Positions 33,976 to 43,114 are shown, numbered from the stretch's first letter. The stretch is DNA of 64,000 nt from Butyrivibrio sp. NC2002 (GCF_000702265.1 NZ_JNKZ01000004.1:1-64000); one strand, 5' to 3'. Notes: generated from the sequence alone by a model not told the origin. Translations and numbers: made by a program.

Positions 33976-35181
33976 CTAAATTTCTTTATATTGCAAGTTG
34001 TTTTTATCCCTTATATGCAAAAACCTGTAAAGATATGCTCCCACTATTATCAGGAAAAAATTTCTGCCTATATATCTTGAAACAAATGTAGCCTCTACTA
34101 TGGTATATAACGATATGGAAAAAAAGATAAGGAGTACCCAGACATTTTTTTCCTTAAGGCACATATAGATAACTACCAACATAATTACAGCCATAAGGGC
34201 AACAGGTATTATTCCGTACCAGTAAAAGAGTCTCACCCATCCCATATCAAAATAGTCCTCTGCATCATGGCCTGCAAAAAGCTTCCAATTGCTTAAAACC
34301 GCCCCATGATCATGAGCACTGTAATAGATACTGCTTAGTCTGTTGCTTAGATTTCTGTCTATAGCCCAGAACAGTTCTCCCGGCTCAAGTCCCCCGTCAG
34401 AATATCCGCCTTCACTGTATGCAGCAGTAAGTATCGCAGTCACGATGCAAAAAACAGGAGAAAATAAGGCCTCTAAAAAATATACAAATCTCCACCCTGA
34501 AATCATTGGGAACAATCTTATCACCACGGCCAAAACTAAAGTAATAAAGAGAACAATAATGCCTGTTCTTGATCTTGTAAGATATGAGCTTACGGTAAAA
34601 GCCAAAAACAAAATAAGGTAGTGCCAGAGCTTACCTGTCATCCCATAGAGATACAGCCACATCAATATAAGAACATATATGCAGCCAAGGAGTGTATTTG
34701 GATGTCCAAAGCCAAATACATATCTTTTTTCAGCTTCTATACCTCTTCCAAAATCCGCAACCTGATATACATCTCCCAAAACTCCGATTAAGGAAAGAAA
34801 AGCGATAATAACAAACCCTGTAAGGCTCACATAAAAGCTTACTTTAACCGCATCTTTTAAACTGACATCCTTTGCAGCCAGAATAAAGGCCGTAATTCTA
34901 AGAAGGTCATTTTTACCGGATAATCTGTAACAAATAAATGTAAATAATAACAAAAATATTATTACAGACCATTCCTTTTTATCATGAAAAGATATCATCA
35001 CTGCAAGGAATGTAAGAGCAAAGGTAATGCGAAAGACGTAGCTTTCATAGGGAAAAATTATTTCGCTTTTTTCAATTATCATAAGGACAAGCTCTATAAA
35101 AAGGGCCACGTAAAATAAAAGCCCTGATATCTTTTTCCTTATATCTTCATATTCTTTTAGATTAAACGCTCTGATATTCAT
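33976..35181 (-). CDS. O-antigen polymerase-like (Wzy-type) membrane protein
   Basis: A 401-aa protein with about ten transmembrane helices and one long extracytoplasmic loop (about 255-310), the layout of Wzy polymerases and O-antigen ligases. The pattern FGFGHPNTLL and SSYLTRSRTG matches Gram-positive capsule polymerases. Wzy joins lipid-linked repeat units outside the membrane and works with a Wzx flippase, here found at 58501-60036. The gene overlaps the following half-size transporter gene by 4 nt. Polymerase families are poorly conserved, so the call is based on topology and a few motifs. Confidence 0.75.
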   Translation of the reverse strand: MNIRAFNLKEYEDIRKKISGLLFYVALFIELVLMIIEKSEIIFPYESYVFRITFALTFLAVMISFHDKKEWSVIIFLLLFTFICYRLSGKNDLLRITAFILAAKDVSLKDAVKVSFYVSLTGFVIIAFLSLIGVLGDVYQVADFGRGIEAEKRYVFGFGHPNTLLGCIYVLILMWLYLYGMTGKLWHYLILFLAFTVSSYLTRSRTGIIVLFITLVLAVVIRLFPMISGWRFVYFLEALFSPVFCIVTAILTAAYSEGGYSDGGLEPGELFWAIDRNLSNRLSSIYYSAHDHGAVLSNWKLFAGHDAEDYFDMGWVRLFYWYGIIPVALMAVIMLVVIYMCLKEKNVWVLLIFFSISLYTIVEATFVSRYIGRNFFLIIVGAYLYRFLHIRDKNNLQYKEI

Positions 35182-35516
35182 AACAAATAAAAAATTAAAA
35201 TCCCTGTAATTATCAGTATCATTCCTATGATTTTGTTTCTGGTTATCTTCTCATTAAAAAATAATCTGCCAAGAAACATAACAAGTATATATCCTATTGG
35301 CTCAATTATTACCACATACATGTAGGGCATATGACCATAACATACTATGGCAATAAACATTGAAATTACTAAAAGCCCATAGCCGCCTACAACCAGAATA
35401 TTAAGGTATTGCCTTATAAAGCCGTTATATTCTTTCCCTGAGCTCTTCTTTAGTAATATCTGAGAAACAGAAGCAAGGAGTTGTCCAAACAGGGCAAGCA
35501 GCACAAATAATATCAA
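35178..35516 (-). CDS. Half-size EamA/SMR-type transporter, subunit A
   Basis: A 112-aa protein with four transmembrane helices, half the size of a standard EamA carrier, resembling the C-terminal half: GQLLASVSQILLKKSSGKE then EPIGYILVMFLGRLFFNEKI and IGMILIITGILI. ArnE and ArnF, the paired subunits that flip aminoarabinose-phosphoundecaprenol, have this design. A second four-helix gene precedes it by 5 nt, so the two may form a heterodimer that flips a polyprenyl-phosphate sugar. It overlaps the Wzy-like gene by 4 nt. Confidence 0.75.
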   Translation of the reverse strand: MILFVLLALFGQLLASVSQILLKKSSGKEYNGFIRQYLNILVVGGYGLLVISMFIAIVCYGHMPYMYVVIIEPIGYILVMFLGRLFFNEKITRNKIIGMILIITGILIFYLL

Positions 35517-35521
35517 ATTAT

Positions 35522-35935
35522 CTACCTCCTGTTTTCAAAAGAGTTTGACTCTGACTTTTCTACTAAAAACTCCGATTTGGTATTTCCAGGAGCATTTAAA
35601 ATGATCGTTCCTACAATCACCAGAAATACTCCAATTATCTTAGAAGGACTAATATTTTCTCTAAACAGCAAAACGCTCCACAGAAGTGACCATAGAAGCG
35701 TCATCGCTTTATTTGCATAAGCAATCGACAGTTCGAAACGCTTTAACAGCTGCTGCCACAAAATGGCATATATGCCAAGAACAGCAAAGTCAAGAATATA
35801 AAGCAAAATAAATTCTTTTGACAAGAACTTATAGTCAGACACCAGCTTACTTATAACAGTTGTAAGGGAGTATATAAAAACCGCCCCCTGCAGAAAAAAA
35901 ATCGCATAGATTCTTTTGTAGATACCATTTTTCAT
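35522..35935 (-). CDS. Half-size EamA/SMR-type transporter, subunit B
   Basis: A 137-aa, four-helix protein paired with the preceding-strand neighbour. It has AYANKAMTLLWSLLWSVLLFRENISPSKIIGVFLVIVGTI-like EamA sequence (split here only to show the RENISPSKIIG core) and a polar 20-residue tail. Helices lie at about 13-33, 43-61, 72-90 and 98-116. Function as half of a lipid-linked sugar flippase is inferred from the ArnEF precedent and the glycan context. Confidence 0.75.
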   Translation of the reverse strand: MKNGIYKRIYAIFFLQGAVFIYSLTTVISKLVSDYKFLSKEFILLYILDFAVLGIYAILWQQLLKRFELSIAYANKAMTLLWSLLWSVLLFRENISPSKIIGVFLVIVGTIILNAPGNTKSEFLVEKSESNSFENRR

Positions 35936-35965
35936 GGATTAAAAATATCTCCTCTATAAGCAAAA

Positions 35966-36805
35966 TCATGATAAAAATACAGGTGGCTTAGCTCCAAGCA
36001 TGATGCGAAGCCTTTTTAGCCTTAATTTATCCCACTCTCTGTATTTACATACGCTTTCTTCACACTTTTCAAGCAATGACTTGAATTTATCTTCATCCTC
36101 CATCCATGAATTTTTCTCATACTGTGATGTAAAAATCCATGGAAGAAGCCTTTCAACCAAGTACGCCTCAGCAGGAAAATTGACCTCTTTTCTGTATTCC
36201 ATAAGTGTATTTAGATTTTTGTAAAAGGTTTTTGAATTTTTCAGAATCTGTGCCCTGTTTATAATGTAGCATCCGCCGGGACTAAAGTTACAAAACCTCG
36301 GTATAACAGGATTTTTATATACAAATCTCATAAAATCATCCATATCATAAAAATACCTGTATTCATGGCTTCTATTCATATACCAGGAATTATTTTTCTC
36401 TATATATCCTTCTTCGCAAAGAAGTGATGCCAGAGAATCCGGATCTCCTCCCTTTTTATACTTATCCCACATTGAGCTGTCCTGGTAGAGAAACGTGAAC
36501 CATTTGTTTTGATATACCCTGTCAAAAAACTCTTTGGATACATGCCTTCCTATAATGTTCCCCTTTAAAAGTACAATCCACTCGGGGAGGGAGTCGTAAT
36601 TGTCTATAAAATAATGAAAATAGCTTGTCAGATTATGCCCTGTATTCTCATAATGTATAAACTCAATCCCCTCGTTCTTAAGCTTTGTGGTCGTTTCACC
36701 ATCATCCGAGGTATCAATGACAAGATATTTCTCACAATATTCTAAAAGCTCGCGTGGTACAGTATTATAATTATGAATCAGAAAAAAAGTATCTGTCTTC
36801 TTCAT
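35966..36805 (-). CDS. DUF3431-like protein (possible glycosyltransferase-related)
   Basis: A 279-aa soluble protein. The features HNYNTVP near the start, NLTSYFHYFIDNYDSLPEW, LLKGN and FSPGGCYIINRAQIL look like DUF3431, a family often found in glycan clusters and thought to be related to glycosyltransferases; no catalytic assignment exists that I know of. The start at 36805 is preceded by GAGGGGAAA; a TTG seven codons earlier is less likely. It stands upstream of the half-size transporter pair on the same strand. Base composition is somewhat more AT-rich than its neighbours. Confidence 0.75.
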   Translation of the reverse strand: MKKTDTFFLIHNYNTVPRELLEYCEKYLVIDTSDDGETTTKLKNEGIEFIHYENTGHNLTSYFHYFIDNYDSLPEWIVLLKGNIIGRHVSKEFFDRVYQNKWFTFLYQDSSMWDKYKKGGDPDSLASLLCEEGYIEKNNSWYMNRSHEYRYFYDMDDFMRFVYKNPVIPRFCNFSPGGCYIINRAQILKNSKTFYKNLNTLMEYRKEVNFPAEAYLVERLLPWIFTSQYEKNSWMEDEDKFKSLLEKCEESVCKYREWDKLRLKRLRIMLGAKPPVFLS

Positions 36806-36879
36806 AGATTTCCCCTCTAAGTTCAATAATTACTTCTTGAATTATATTTCAGATATACTACCTGTCTAATAAACCAAGT

Positions 36880-37851
36880 CTACATTCCATAAATAACATC
36901 TGCAAAATGAGCAGCGATATGCTCATTACATGCCTGATTCACATGAATGTTATCAAGAAGAAACTCTGCGCTGTTGGTTTCATCTATTGTTCCGTAGTAA
37001 TTGTCTATAAATGAAACCCCGGTATCCCCACAGGCATCTATCATATGCTGAAGATATGTGGTAAGTCTTCCGTTTCCAAAGTCCACCATATCTCCGTTTT
37101 TAAGTGTTCCGTCAGAATCATACGCATAGCAGAATGTAAATGACATGCAGACAATTCTTATAAACGGATATTTTTCCTGAATCGCCCTGATTCCGGCATC
37201 CAGCGCTCCCATATATGTCATGCTGTCAAGGGAATCGTTGGGATTCATTCCGGGTCTTAGGTTTACATAATCCGAAGCATTATAATATATAACGATCGTA
37301 TCGACCGCATTGTAGTCAACACCTGAAAGTGTCTGAACGGCTCTTAAATATGTAGGGTCGTCCATTCCCTGTGCGGTGCTTTCCATTTCAGAAAAATCTC
37401 CGGAAGCTACTGACATCGCAGCATTATAGAAGCTGAATCTGTCGAGCTTGTATGAGTCATCATATGTAGCATTCTTTAAAGCTATTGTTGTTTCGGGAAA
37501 TCCCGCATTTATTACTTCTGCGCCAGTCTTTTCAGCTATCTGGCCGCAGATTCCGCTCTCCGATGAGTCGTAGGTAACAGCGTCATTACCGAAAACAAGA
37601 ATTGTTTCCTTGTCATCCTGCTCATGTCCCTCAAGCTTTTCAGCAGGGAGCGTGAAAATCTGATCGAGCATCTCAACCTCATACTCCGTCGGATCAACAT
37701 CTGAGGTATCGATCGTAGTTCCCTTGTTCCACTTCAAAAGTCGCATAGCAGCAAACAATACAATTACCAGAATAGTACAAATAATGGCAATATGTACCCA
37801 TATAGGAATGCCGCCTCTTTCATCGTTATCGTTTTGTCTAAAATCTGACAT
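36880..37851 (-). CDS. Membrane-anchored SGNH-fold protein, catalytically degenerate
   Basis: A 323-aa protein with one N-terminal transmembrane helix (about 17-38) and an extracytoplasmic SGNH-like domain. It aligns by eye with the intact paralogue at 44735-45895, but block I reads FGNDAV (87-92) where that one has FMGDSQ, so the nucleophile serine is alanine (A91), and block III is NASD (191-194) instead of GAND. The C-terminal DNIH (300-303) is kept. It should therefore bind but not hydrolyse. It lies 33 nt downstream of a DltD/AlgJ-like gene and may be a non-catalytic partner in glycan O-acylation. Confidence 0.8.
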   Translation of the reverse strand: MSDFRQNDNDERGGIPIWVHIAIICTILVIVLFAAMRLLKWNKGTTIDTSDVDPTEYEVEMLDQIFTLPAEKLEGHEQDDKETILVFGNDAVTYDSSESGICGQIAEKTGAEVINAGFPETTIALKNATYDDSYKLDRFSFYNAAMSVASGDFSEMESTAQGMDDPTYLRAVQTLSGVDYNAVDTIVIYYNASDYVNLRPGMNPNDSLDSMTYMGALDAGIRAIQEKYPFIRIVCMSFTFCYAYDSDGTLKNGDMVDFGNGRLTTYLQHMIDACGDTGVSFIDNYYGTIDETNSAEFLLDNIHVNQACNEHIAAHFADVIYGM

Positions 37852-37884
37852 ATTTTTTCCTTCCTTTTTTCAAGCAGTGCGCTG

Positions 37885-38976
37885 TCAGTACTCTACAGAA
37901 AACAGCTCTTCAAAATCAAACCTCTCTATTATATCTCTCATAGAAGAAAGCTCATCCTCAAACTGTTCCATGCTGCGTACCTCATGTGTACCGTCAGCAA
38001 AACACTCCGTCATATATCTGTTTATTTCAGGCTTGTAGTGGGTGTAATCCGCATAATTGTTAAGGTCGGTCACAACCTCCTCCATATTCTGAAAATAAAA
38101 CAGATGCACATTATCATACTTCAAAAATTCCTCTGCGGCAAATTCGTACTGTCTCATAGTTGCCTCAAGGTGATTTTCGCAGATGACATTATTCCAGTAC
38201 AATATGCTGTAAGGCGGGAAAAATACATAAAACTGAGTATCCGGATTCTCTTCTACAAAGGGAAGGATATTGACCTTTAAATTTTCTCCGGTCTGTTCTA
38301 TAAAAAGCTCTTTGTCAGCTTCGGTCTCCACCCTTTGCGGTTCCTCATAATTGTGCATTACCCACTGGATATTATAATATTCGTCAGTCCACCAGCTCGC
38401 ATAAGCCTCTGATAAGTTTGTTCCCTTTTTCTGAATAAACGGACGCATAATATATTGTAAAAGCACATCCTTATTCCACAGATACTTAACATCATTTATA
38501 GGGTTGTCATCATACAGATACATTGGAAGCTCGTACTTTATCTCATTAACATCCGCTGTGAGAGTCGGCACGTCAAGCCCCAGGAAAACCGCTTTAACAT
38601 CATTGTTTTTCCTTGCATAACTGTCCTTGTCAAAAACAATGTTTAATATATTCGAATCATCCTTGGGATATGCTCCGCTGTATGAAAGCTTAAGAGTATT
38701 CAGGCCCATGAGCTCATAAAAATCATCCGTATGGAAATTGACCGTCATCGAGGATCCTATTATGCAGCTGTCATAATCCATATTCCTTGCCATTCCCGGG
38801 TTCTGTGACAATTGATTATCAACAACATAATAAAATCCATCTCTTGGTCCGTGGTAATGGAAAAACGGATCCACATAGATTACAAGTGCAGTCACTGCTG
38901 CGAGCATAACTAAAACCAGTCCCAGAAAAATCCATATTAAATTCTTTTTGCTACTCTTTTTATTATCCATGATCAA
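37885..38976 (-). CDS. DltD/AlgJ-like SGNH protein, partner of MBOAT
   Basis: A 363-aa protein with an N-terminal transmembrane helix (about 12-34) and an extracytoplasmic SGNH-type domain. IIGSSMTVNF (72-81) carries the candidate nucleophile S75 or S76, and DYTHYKPEIN near residue 315 supplies the Asp-His pair. Proteins of this kind (DltD, AlgJ, AlgX, PatB) accept an acyl group exported by an MBOAT channel enzyme and move it onto the polymer. It overlaps the MBOAT gene by 4 nt (ATGA), strong support for that pairing. Acyl group (acetyl is likeliest) and acceptor are not known. Confidence 0.85.
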   Translation of the reverse strand: MIMDNKKSSKKNLIWIFLGLVLVMLAAVTALVIYVDPFFHYHGPRDGFYYVVDNQLSQNPGMARNMDYDSCIIGSSMTVNFHTDDFYELMGLNTLKLSYSGAYPKDDSNILNIVFDKDSYARKNNDVKAVFLGLDVPTLTADVNEIKYELPMYLYDDNPINDVKYLWNKDVLLQYIMRPFIQKKGTNLSEAYASWWTDEYYNIQWVMHNYEEPQRVETEADKELFIEQTGENLKVNILPFVEENPDTQFYVFFPPYSILYWNNVICENHLEATMRQYEFAAEEFLKYDNVHLFYFQNMEEVVTDLNNYADYTHYKPEINRYMTECFADGTHEVRSMEQFEDELSSMRDIIERFDFEELFSVEY

Positions 38977-40439
38977 AAATTCACATAAAGGAAGGTGCTG
39001 ACTCCGCCGAGACTAAGCACGCTCCATACAAAAATAATGCTTATAAATACTGTCTTTAAGATACCGTTATTGCCTTGTGCAAATTTATCCGCCATATTTC
39101 TTGCAGTCTTCCCACTGAATATGAAAAGCGCGGAAACAACCAGGATTATCCACATACATAAATATCCACTCTTATTCCAGGAGGGAATTGGTGTGACTTT
39201 AAATACATACCACAGCTCGTCAAGCTGAAAACATTCAGCAAGCTCTATAGATATATGAAGTCCGTATTGCCCTATGCCGGTTGCACACTTTTTGAGGATA
39301 AGTGCCGCATCATTTACGGAAGGCGCTCTGAAAAATACCCATGCGGCGGTAACATATATAAATGTAAGCGCTGTCTTTATTACATTAATTGCGCCAAAGG
39401 GCTTGTTTTTATCAGGACCGTTTTTGCTCTTATCCTTATCGGTACTAGGATGAGCTTTTATCCTTGTTATCACCATCATTACGCCATGCATCATTCCCCA
39501 TATTATGAAGGTCAGTCCTTTTCCATGCCAGATTCCGCTTATAAAGAACACGATAAGTATATTCAGATATGTACGCAGCACACCTCTCCTGCTGCCTCCG
39601 AGCGGGATATACACATATTTTGTGAAAAACTTCGTAAGTGTGATATGCCATCTATCCCAAAAATCCGATATATTTCTAGCGATATATGGTGCATTAAAAT
39701 TCATCTGAAGCTCGATTCCCATCATGCGGCATACGCCCTCAGCCATGTCACAATACCCGGAAAAGTCAAAATACAATTGAAATGAATACGATATAGCGAC
39801 TATAACTGCATCAAGTGCTGTAAGCGAAGCAACATTTCCATATCCGAAGTCAACTGCTTTTCCCAGTATATCTGACAGAAGAACCTTCTTGAAAAGTCCG
39901 AGTGCAAACAGATAAAGTCCGTCCATTATACCTTCTGAGTTTATCTTTTTTTCACTAAGAGAGGCTATCTGCCTGTTTAAATTATCATACTCTGATAGAG
40001 GTCCCTGCAGTATCTTAGGAAAAAACAAGATATAGGACAGATAATTTAACAGACTAAAATCCTTGATATTTCCTCTTTTCAGCTCTGTGAGAAATGCTAT
40101 CTGCTGGAATGTGTAAAAGCTTATAGCCACTGGCATTACAGGATTACCTGAATATTTAAATGCGCATAATAAAGATACATTAAAGACTACCGCTATAGGG
40201 AGCCCCTTATTTTTTTCGGATATTATCTTTGCAAATATCGTATTTACAACAATGCTTAGTGCAAACACGCAGATGCTGCGCATCCCAAAGAACACAAAAA
40301 ACAGCGCGGACATGGCAATTATCCACAATCTGATAGCCTTATCCGCACTTTTTTTGTCCACATATATTTGCATCAGGTACAATACAGCCAGAAAAACAGG
40401 CAAGTATATAAATATAAAGCTGTATGAATTAAACGTCAT
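38973..40439 (-). CDS. MBOAT family O-acyltransferase
   Basis: A 488-aa polytopic membrane protein (about ten to twelve helices) of the AlgI/DltB/PatA class, which passes acyl groups from a cytosolic donor through the membrane. The MBOAT stretch includes FFPKILQGPLSEY, LYFDFSGYCDMAEG, ISDFWDRWHITLTKFF and catalytic H305 in ISGIWHG, all intact. The next gene is a DltD/AlgJ-like protein and the one after a degenerate SGNH protein, so the three form an O-acylation module acting on an exported polysaccharide. No acyl carrier or DltA gene is nearby, which argues for acetyl-CoA over D-alanyl carrier as donor. Confidence 0.93.
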   Translation of the reverse strand: MTFNSYSFIFIYLPVFLAVLYLMQIYVDKKSADKAIRLWIIAMSALFFVFFGMRSICVFALSIVVNTIFAKIISEKNKGLPIAVVFNVSLLCAFKYSGNPVMPVAISFYTFQQIAFLTELKRGNIKDFSLLNYLSYILFFPKILQGPLSEYDNLNRQIASLSEKKINSEGIMDGLYLFALGLFKKVLLSDILGKAVDFGYGNVASLTALDAVIVAISYSFQLYFDFSGYCDMAEGVCRMMGIELQMNFNAPYIARNISDFWDRWHITLTKFFTKYVYIPLGGSRRGVLRTYLNILIVFFISGIWHGKGLTFIIWGMMHGVMMVITRIKAHPSTDKDKSKNGPDKNKPFGAINVIKTALTFIYVTAAWVFFRAPSVNDAALILKKCATGIGQYGLHISIELAECFQLDELWYVFKVTPIPSWNKSGYLCMWIILVVSALFIFSGKTARNMADKFAQGNNGILKTVFISIIFVWSVLSLGGVSTFLYVNF

Positions 40440-40443
40440 ATCA

Positions 40444-41205
40444 TCACTCTACCATTTCCGGATCTTCATAAATATTATAGCCGTCTATCGTATCAATCAG
40501 AGTCAGTCCCATAGCCTCAAGAGAATAATCAATGCTTCTGTCCTTGTACATAACTATATATCTGCACTTGGTTTCTCTTGTGGTCTTTAACAGTTCAGAT
40601 GCGTTTATCGTTTCAACATTTTCAAAGGCTTCATGCACCGCATTGTAATACTTCCAGGCGATGATATCTCTGCCGTAGGGCATCATTATATTTGTGTCAT
40701 ACTGTCTGACAAAATGAACAAGTTCCTCAGGAAAAAGCGCCCTTACTCTCGGCTCTCCCTCCTCCGGACTTATAACATCGCAAATATCAACCGCAACCTG
40801 TGGTATATGATACAGATTTTCAGCCCTCTTCATATATTCGTTTTTATAGACAATGCTTCCGCACAAAATAATCGCAGCGCTGACAACCACAAGTCCTATC
40901 CTCTTATGGGATTCAAAGAGCTTGCATCCTGCATAGGCTATGCACACTCCCATAGGAAGGAGCCACAATATTCTATAGTAGGTATCCGCTCCGTCATCAA
41001 GTATTGCCACAAAAGCTATTTTAGTAACAGGCAAAAAGAAAAGAACGAGCACTATAAAAGGAGCTATCGCTATCACAAGCTTTTTCCGCATATCCTTCTC
41101 TGTAAAGAGAAGATAGATAAGCGCTGCCACAAACAAAAACAGCAGATACCCGTTTCCTCCGTATAATTTAAATGTAACCAGGTTTTCCCTGAAAATACCG
41201 TACAT
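40444..41205 (-). CDS. Membrane protein of unknown function, possible GT-C partner
   Basis: A 253-aa protein with five or so helices in the first 125 residues (about 20-33, 42-65, 80-94, 104-118) and a soluble C-terminal domain of about 120 residues with YIVMYKDRSIDYSLEAMG. The same soluble pattern ends many GT-C proteins. The frame is the same as that of the preceding membrane gene (41239-42468), but two TGA codons separate them and a GAGGTGA ribosome site lies 7 nt before this ATG, so they look like two separate, cooperating genes. Function not known. Confidence 0.7.
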   Translation of the reverse strand: MYGIFRENLVTFKLYGGNGYLLFLFVAALIYLLFTEKDMRKKLVIAIAPFIVLVLFFLPVTKIAFVAILDDGADTYYRILWLLPMGVCIAYAGCKLFESHKRIGLVVVSAAIILCGSIVYKNEYMKRAENLYHIPQVAVDICDVISPEEGEPRVRALFPEELVHFVRQYDTNIMMPYGRDIIAWKYYNAVHEAFENVETINASELLKTTRETKCRYIVMYKDRSIDYSLEAMGLTLIDTIDGYNIYEDPEMVE

Positions 41206-41238
41206 ATTATTGTCACCTCAGTTTTTTATAGCAAGAAG

Positions 41239-42468
41239 TCATGGCATCCAGACTGCGAGGTATATCAAAAGATAAACCGCACTTGGGATCATCGCAAGTA
41301 TCACTTTAATGATTATCTTAAAATTCCTTGTGTAGATAAGAAGTATAAACGACAAAAGGCCGATGAGCGCACCGCAGAAGATAATTCCCATAGAACTCAT
41401 TATCCCTGCTGCCATATTGACCAAAAATAAGAGGACCCAGGTACTGTTTCTTATTATGGTTTTTCCTCCGCCTGTCTCTTCCTTCCACAGATAGCCGGGT
41501 TTTCTGCAATCATCAAATCTCCACAAAAACAGCCATAAAACAAGCGGAAGCATCATATTTGCAACCATTGCTTTTCCCTGCCAGGTACGCATCATAAGAA
41601 AAGTTTCAGCTGTGTAGATAGAAGTGTTTCCAAACATCTGAAACAGAGCTATGAATATCATAAAAACAGGAAGTGCATCACGCTTTGATCCCACAAGGAT
41701 CCTTCCACATTCAAGATAGATCATATAAACAAGCGGAATTAGAACAAGTGGCATGACAGAATGAGCAACAATTGTTGCATGAACACCGCTCATCTTTGCT
41801 ATAAATGCTATCCACATGGTAAATACTGCCATAGCATGTCTTATATCAAGAGATGTCGAGCTTCCCGTATACGGAAGGATCGTATTCATAACATCAGCCT
41901 GCTGAGCAAGCAGTGATTCCACCACATAATAGGCATCATCTCCGTCAAAAGGAGCCATTGCGATAGCCATAACAAGCTGAAACACAACTATCAGGACAAA
42001 AATCGCCCAAAATACGATTCCTTCTTTTGAATACTGAAGCTTAAGGAGTCTTACGTCTGTCCTTGGGCTCATAAGAGCCTCAGGCTCTGCCTTTTTATTG
42101 CCGGGAAAGGTAAGAAGAAAAGCAGCCTTTACTTTCTCAAAAGCTCCGGTACTGATCGTGCCCTCTTCTCTTGCCTCGGTAAAACTCTTTCTAAGTTTAG
42201 CTGCCGTAATACCGATACCCAGTATTGCTATGATCATCTGCACTGCAGAAAAGATACTGCAGCAGACAATAAAAGCGCCGTACTTGATCTTAAGCATACT
42301 TCCTATCGCTACTATTTCAAACGATGCAAAAGACAAAAGATATCCGCAGATGAAAGTAATTCCCAGTGTTTTTTTAGTTGTAGGCAGAATACTTTGTACA
42401 AACAGTCCCATGCACAGCGGGATTATAAGCAGCCAGAAAACAAGCAGCAGAACCTTTATCAGGATCAT
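41239..42468 (-). CDS. Polytopic membrane protein (DUF6077-like, possible GT-C)
   Basis: A 409-aa protein with about ten transmembrane helices. After two or three N-terminal helices and a cytosolic loop (about 95-140) comes APFDGDDAYYVVESLLAQQ (about 172-190), an acidic loop motif at the outer face typical of GT-C-type transferases, which use polyprenyl-phosphate sugars. I recall similar proteins in Lachnospiraceae as DUF6077, but could not check. It starts 3 nt after the uridine kinase stop and is followed by a gene that may encode its C-terminal partner. Substrate unknown. Confidence 0.72.
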   Translation of the reverse strand: MILIKVLLLVFWLLIIPLCMGLFVQSILPTTKKTLGITFICGYLLSFASFEIVAIGSMLKIKYGAFIVCCSIFSAVQMIIAILGIGITAAKLRKSFTEAREEGTISTGAFEKVKAAFLLTFPGNKKAEPEALMSPRTDVRLLKLQYSKEGIVFWAIFVLIVVFQLVMAIAMAPFDGDDAYYVVESLLAQQADVMNTILPYTGSSTSLDIRHAMAVFTMWIAFIAKMSGVHATIVAHSVMPLVLIPLVYMIYLECGRILVGSKRDALPVFMIFIALFQMFGNTSIYTAETFLMMRTWQGKAMVANMMLPLVLWLFLWRFDDCRKPGYLWKEETGGGKTIIRNSTWVLLFLVNMAAGIMSSMGIIFCGALIGLLSFILLIYTRNFKIIIKVILAMIPSAVYLLIYLAVWMP

Positions 42469-42471
42469 CCT

Positions 42472-43098
42472 TTAGTTAACCTCCTCCCTGAGCATTGATT
42501 TTAAGTGCTCAGTAAATATGTTGATTCCGGTGAGGTTTTCTCCACCTCTTGGAATAATAAGGTCGGCGTATTTTTTGCTGGGTTCGATGAACTGCTCATG
42601 CATGGGCTTAACCGTCTGCGCGTACTGAGTAAGGACACTGTCCACGCTTCTTGCTCTTTCAATAGTATCCCTTCTGATCCTTCGCATAAGTCTCTCATCG
42701 GCATCAGTATCAACGAACACCTTTACATCCATAAGGTCTCTTAACTCCTTGTTTTCAAGGATCAGGATTCCCTCAAGCAAAATAACCGGCTTTGGTTTAA
42801 TATGAATAGTCTGCTCTGATCTGTTGTGGATAGCATAGTCATATACCGGAATATCGACCTCTTCACCCTTTTTAAGCTTCTTAACATCCTCAATAAGGCG
42901 TTCTGTGTCAAATGATGAAGGATGATCGTAATTAAGCCTTGATCTCTCATCATAAGTCAGGTCATTATGAGCCTTGTAATATGAATCATGGCTTATAACG
43001 ACAATATCATCCCCAAATTTCTCCCTTATCCTGTTGACGATCGTTGTCTTTCCTGATGCTGATCCCCCTGCTATTCCTACGATACAGACTTTACTCAT
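42472..43098 (-). CDS. udk: Uridine kinase
   Basis: A 208-aa cytosolic P-loop kinase phosphorylating uridine and cytidine in pyrimidine salvage. Walker A is GGSASGKTT (11-19); DSYYK, YDHPSSFD and DYAIHNR are family signatures for nucleoside binding, all intact, and length is normal. It is embedded in the membrane glycan locus, 3 nt before a membrane protein gene and 16 nt after an SGNH-protein gene. It may simply be carried along, or help maintain UTP for UDP-sugars. Confidence 0.95.
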   Translation of the reverse strand: MSKVCIVGIAGGSASGKTTIVNRIREKFGDDIVVISHDSYYKAHNDLTYDERSRLNYDHPSSFDTERLIEDVKKLKKGEEVDIPVYDYAIHNRSEQTIHIKPKPVILLEGILILENKELRDLMDVKVFVDTDADERLMRRIRRDTIERARSVDSVLTQYAQTVKPMHEQFIEPSKKYADLIIPRGGENLTGINIFTEHLKSMLREEVN

Positions 43099-43114
43099 TT
43101 ATTATTTCCTTTCA

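Noticed and set aside
35178..35935. A single EamA transporter split by frameshift
   Set aside because: Each half has its own start and stop, and paired half-size carriers such as ArnE/ArnF are known; kept as two genes.
40444..42468. One membrane protein gene broken by a nonsense mutation (same frame in both parts)
   Set aside because: Two TGA codons separate the parts, and the second part has its own ribosome site GAGGTGA at proper spacing, so two genes are more likely.
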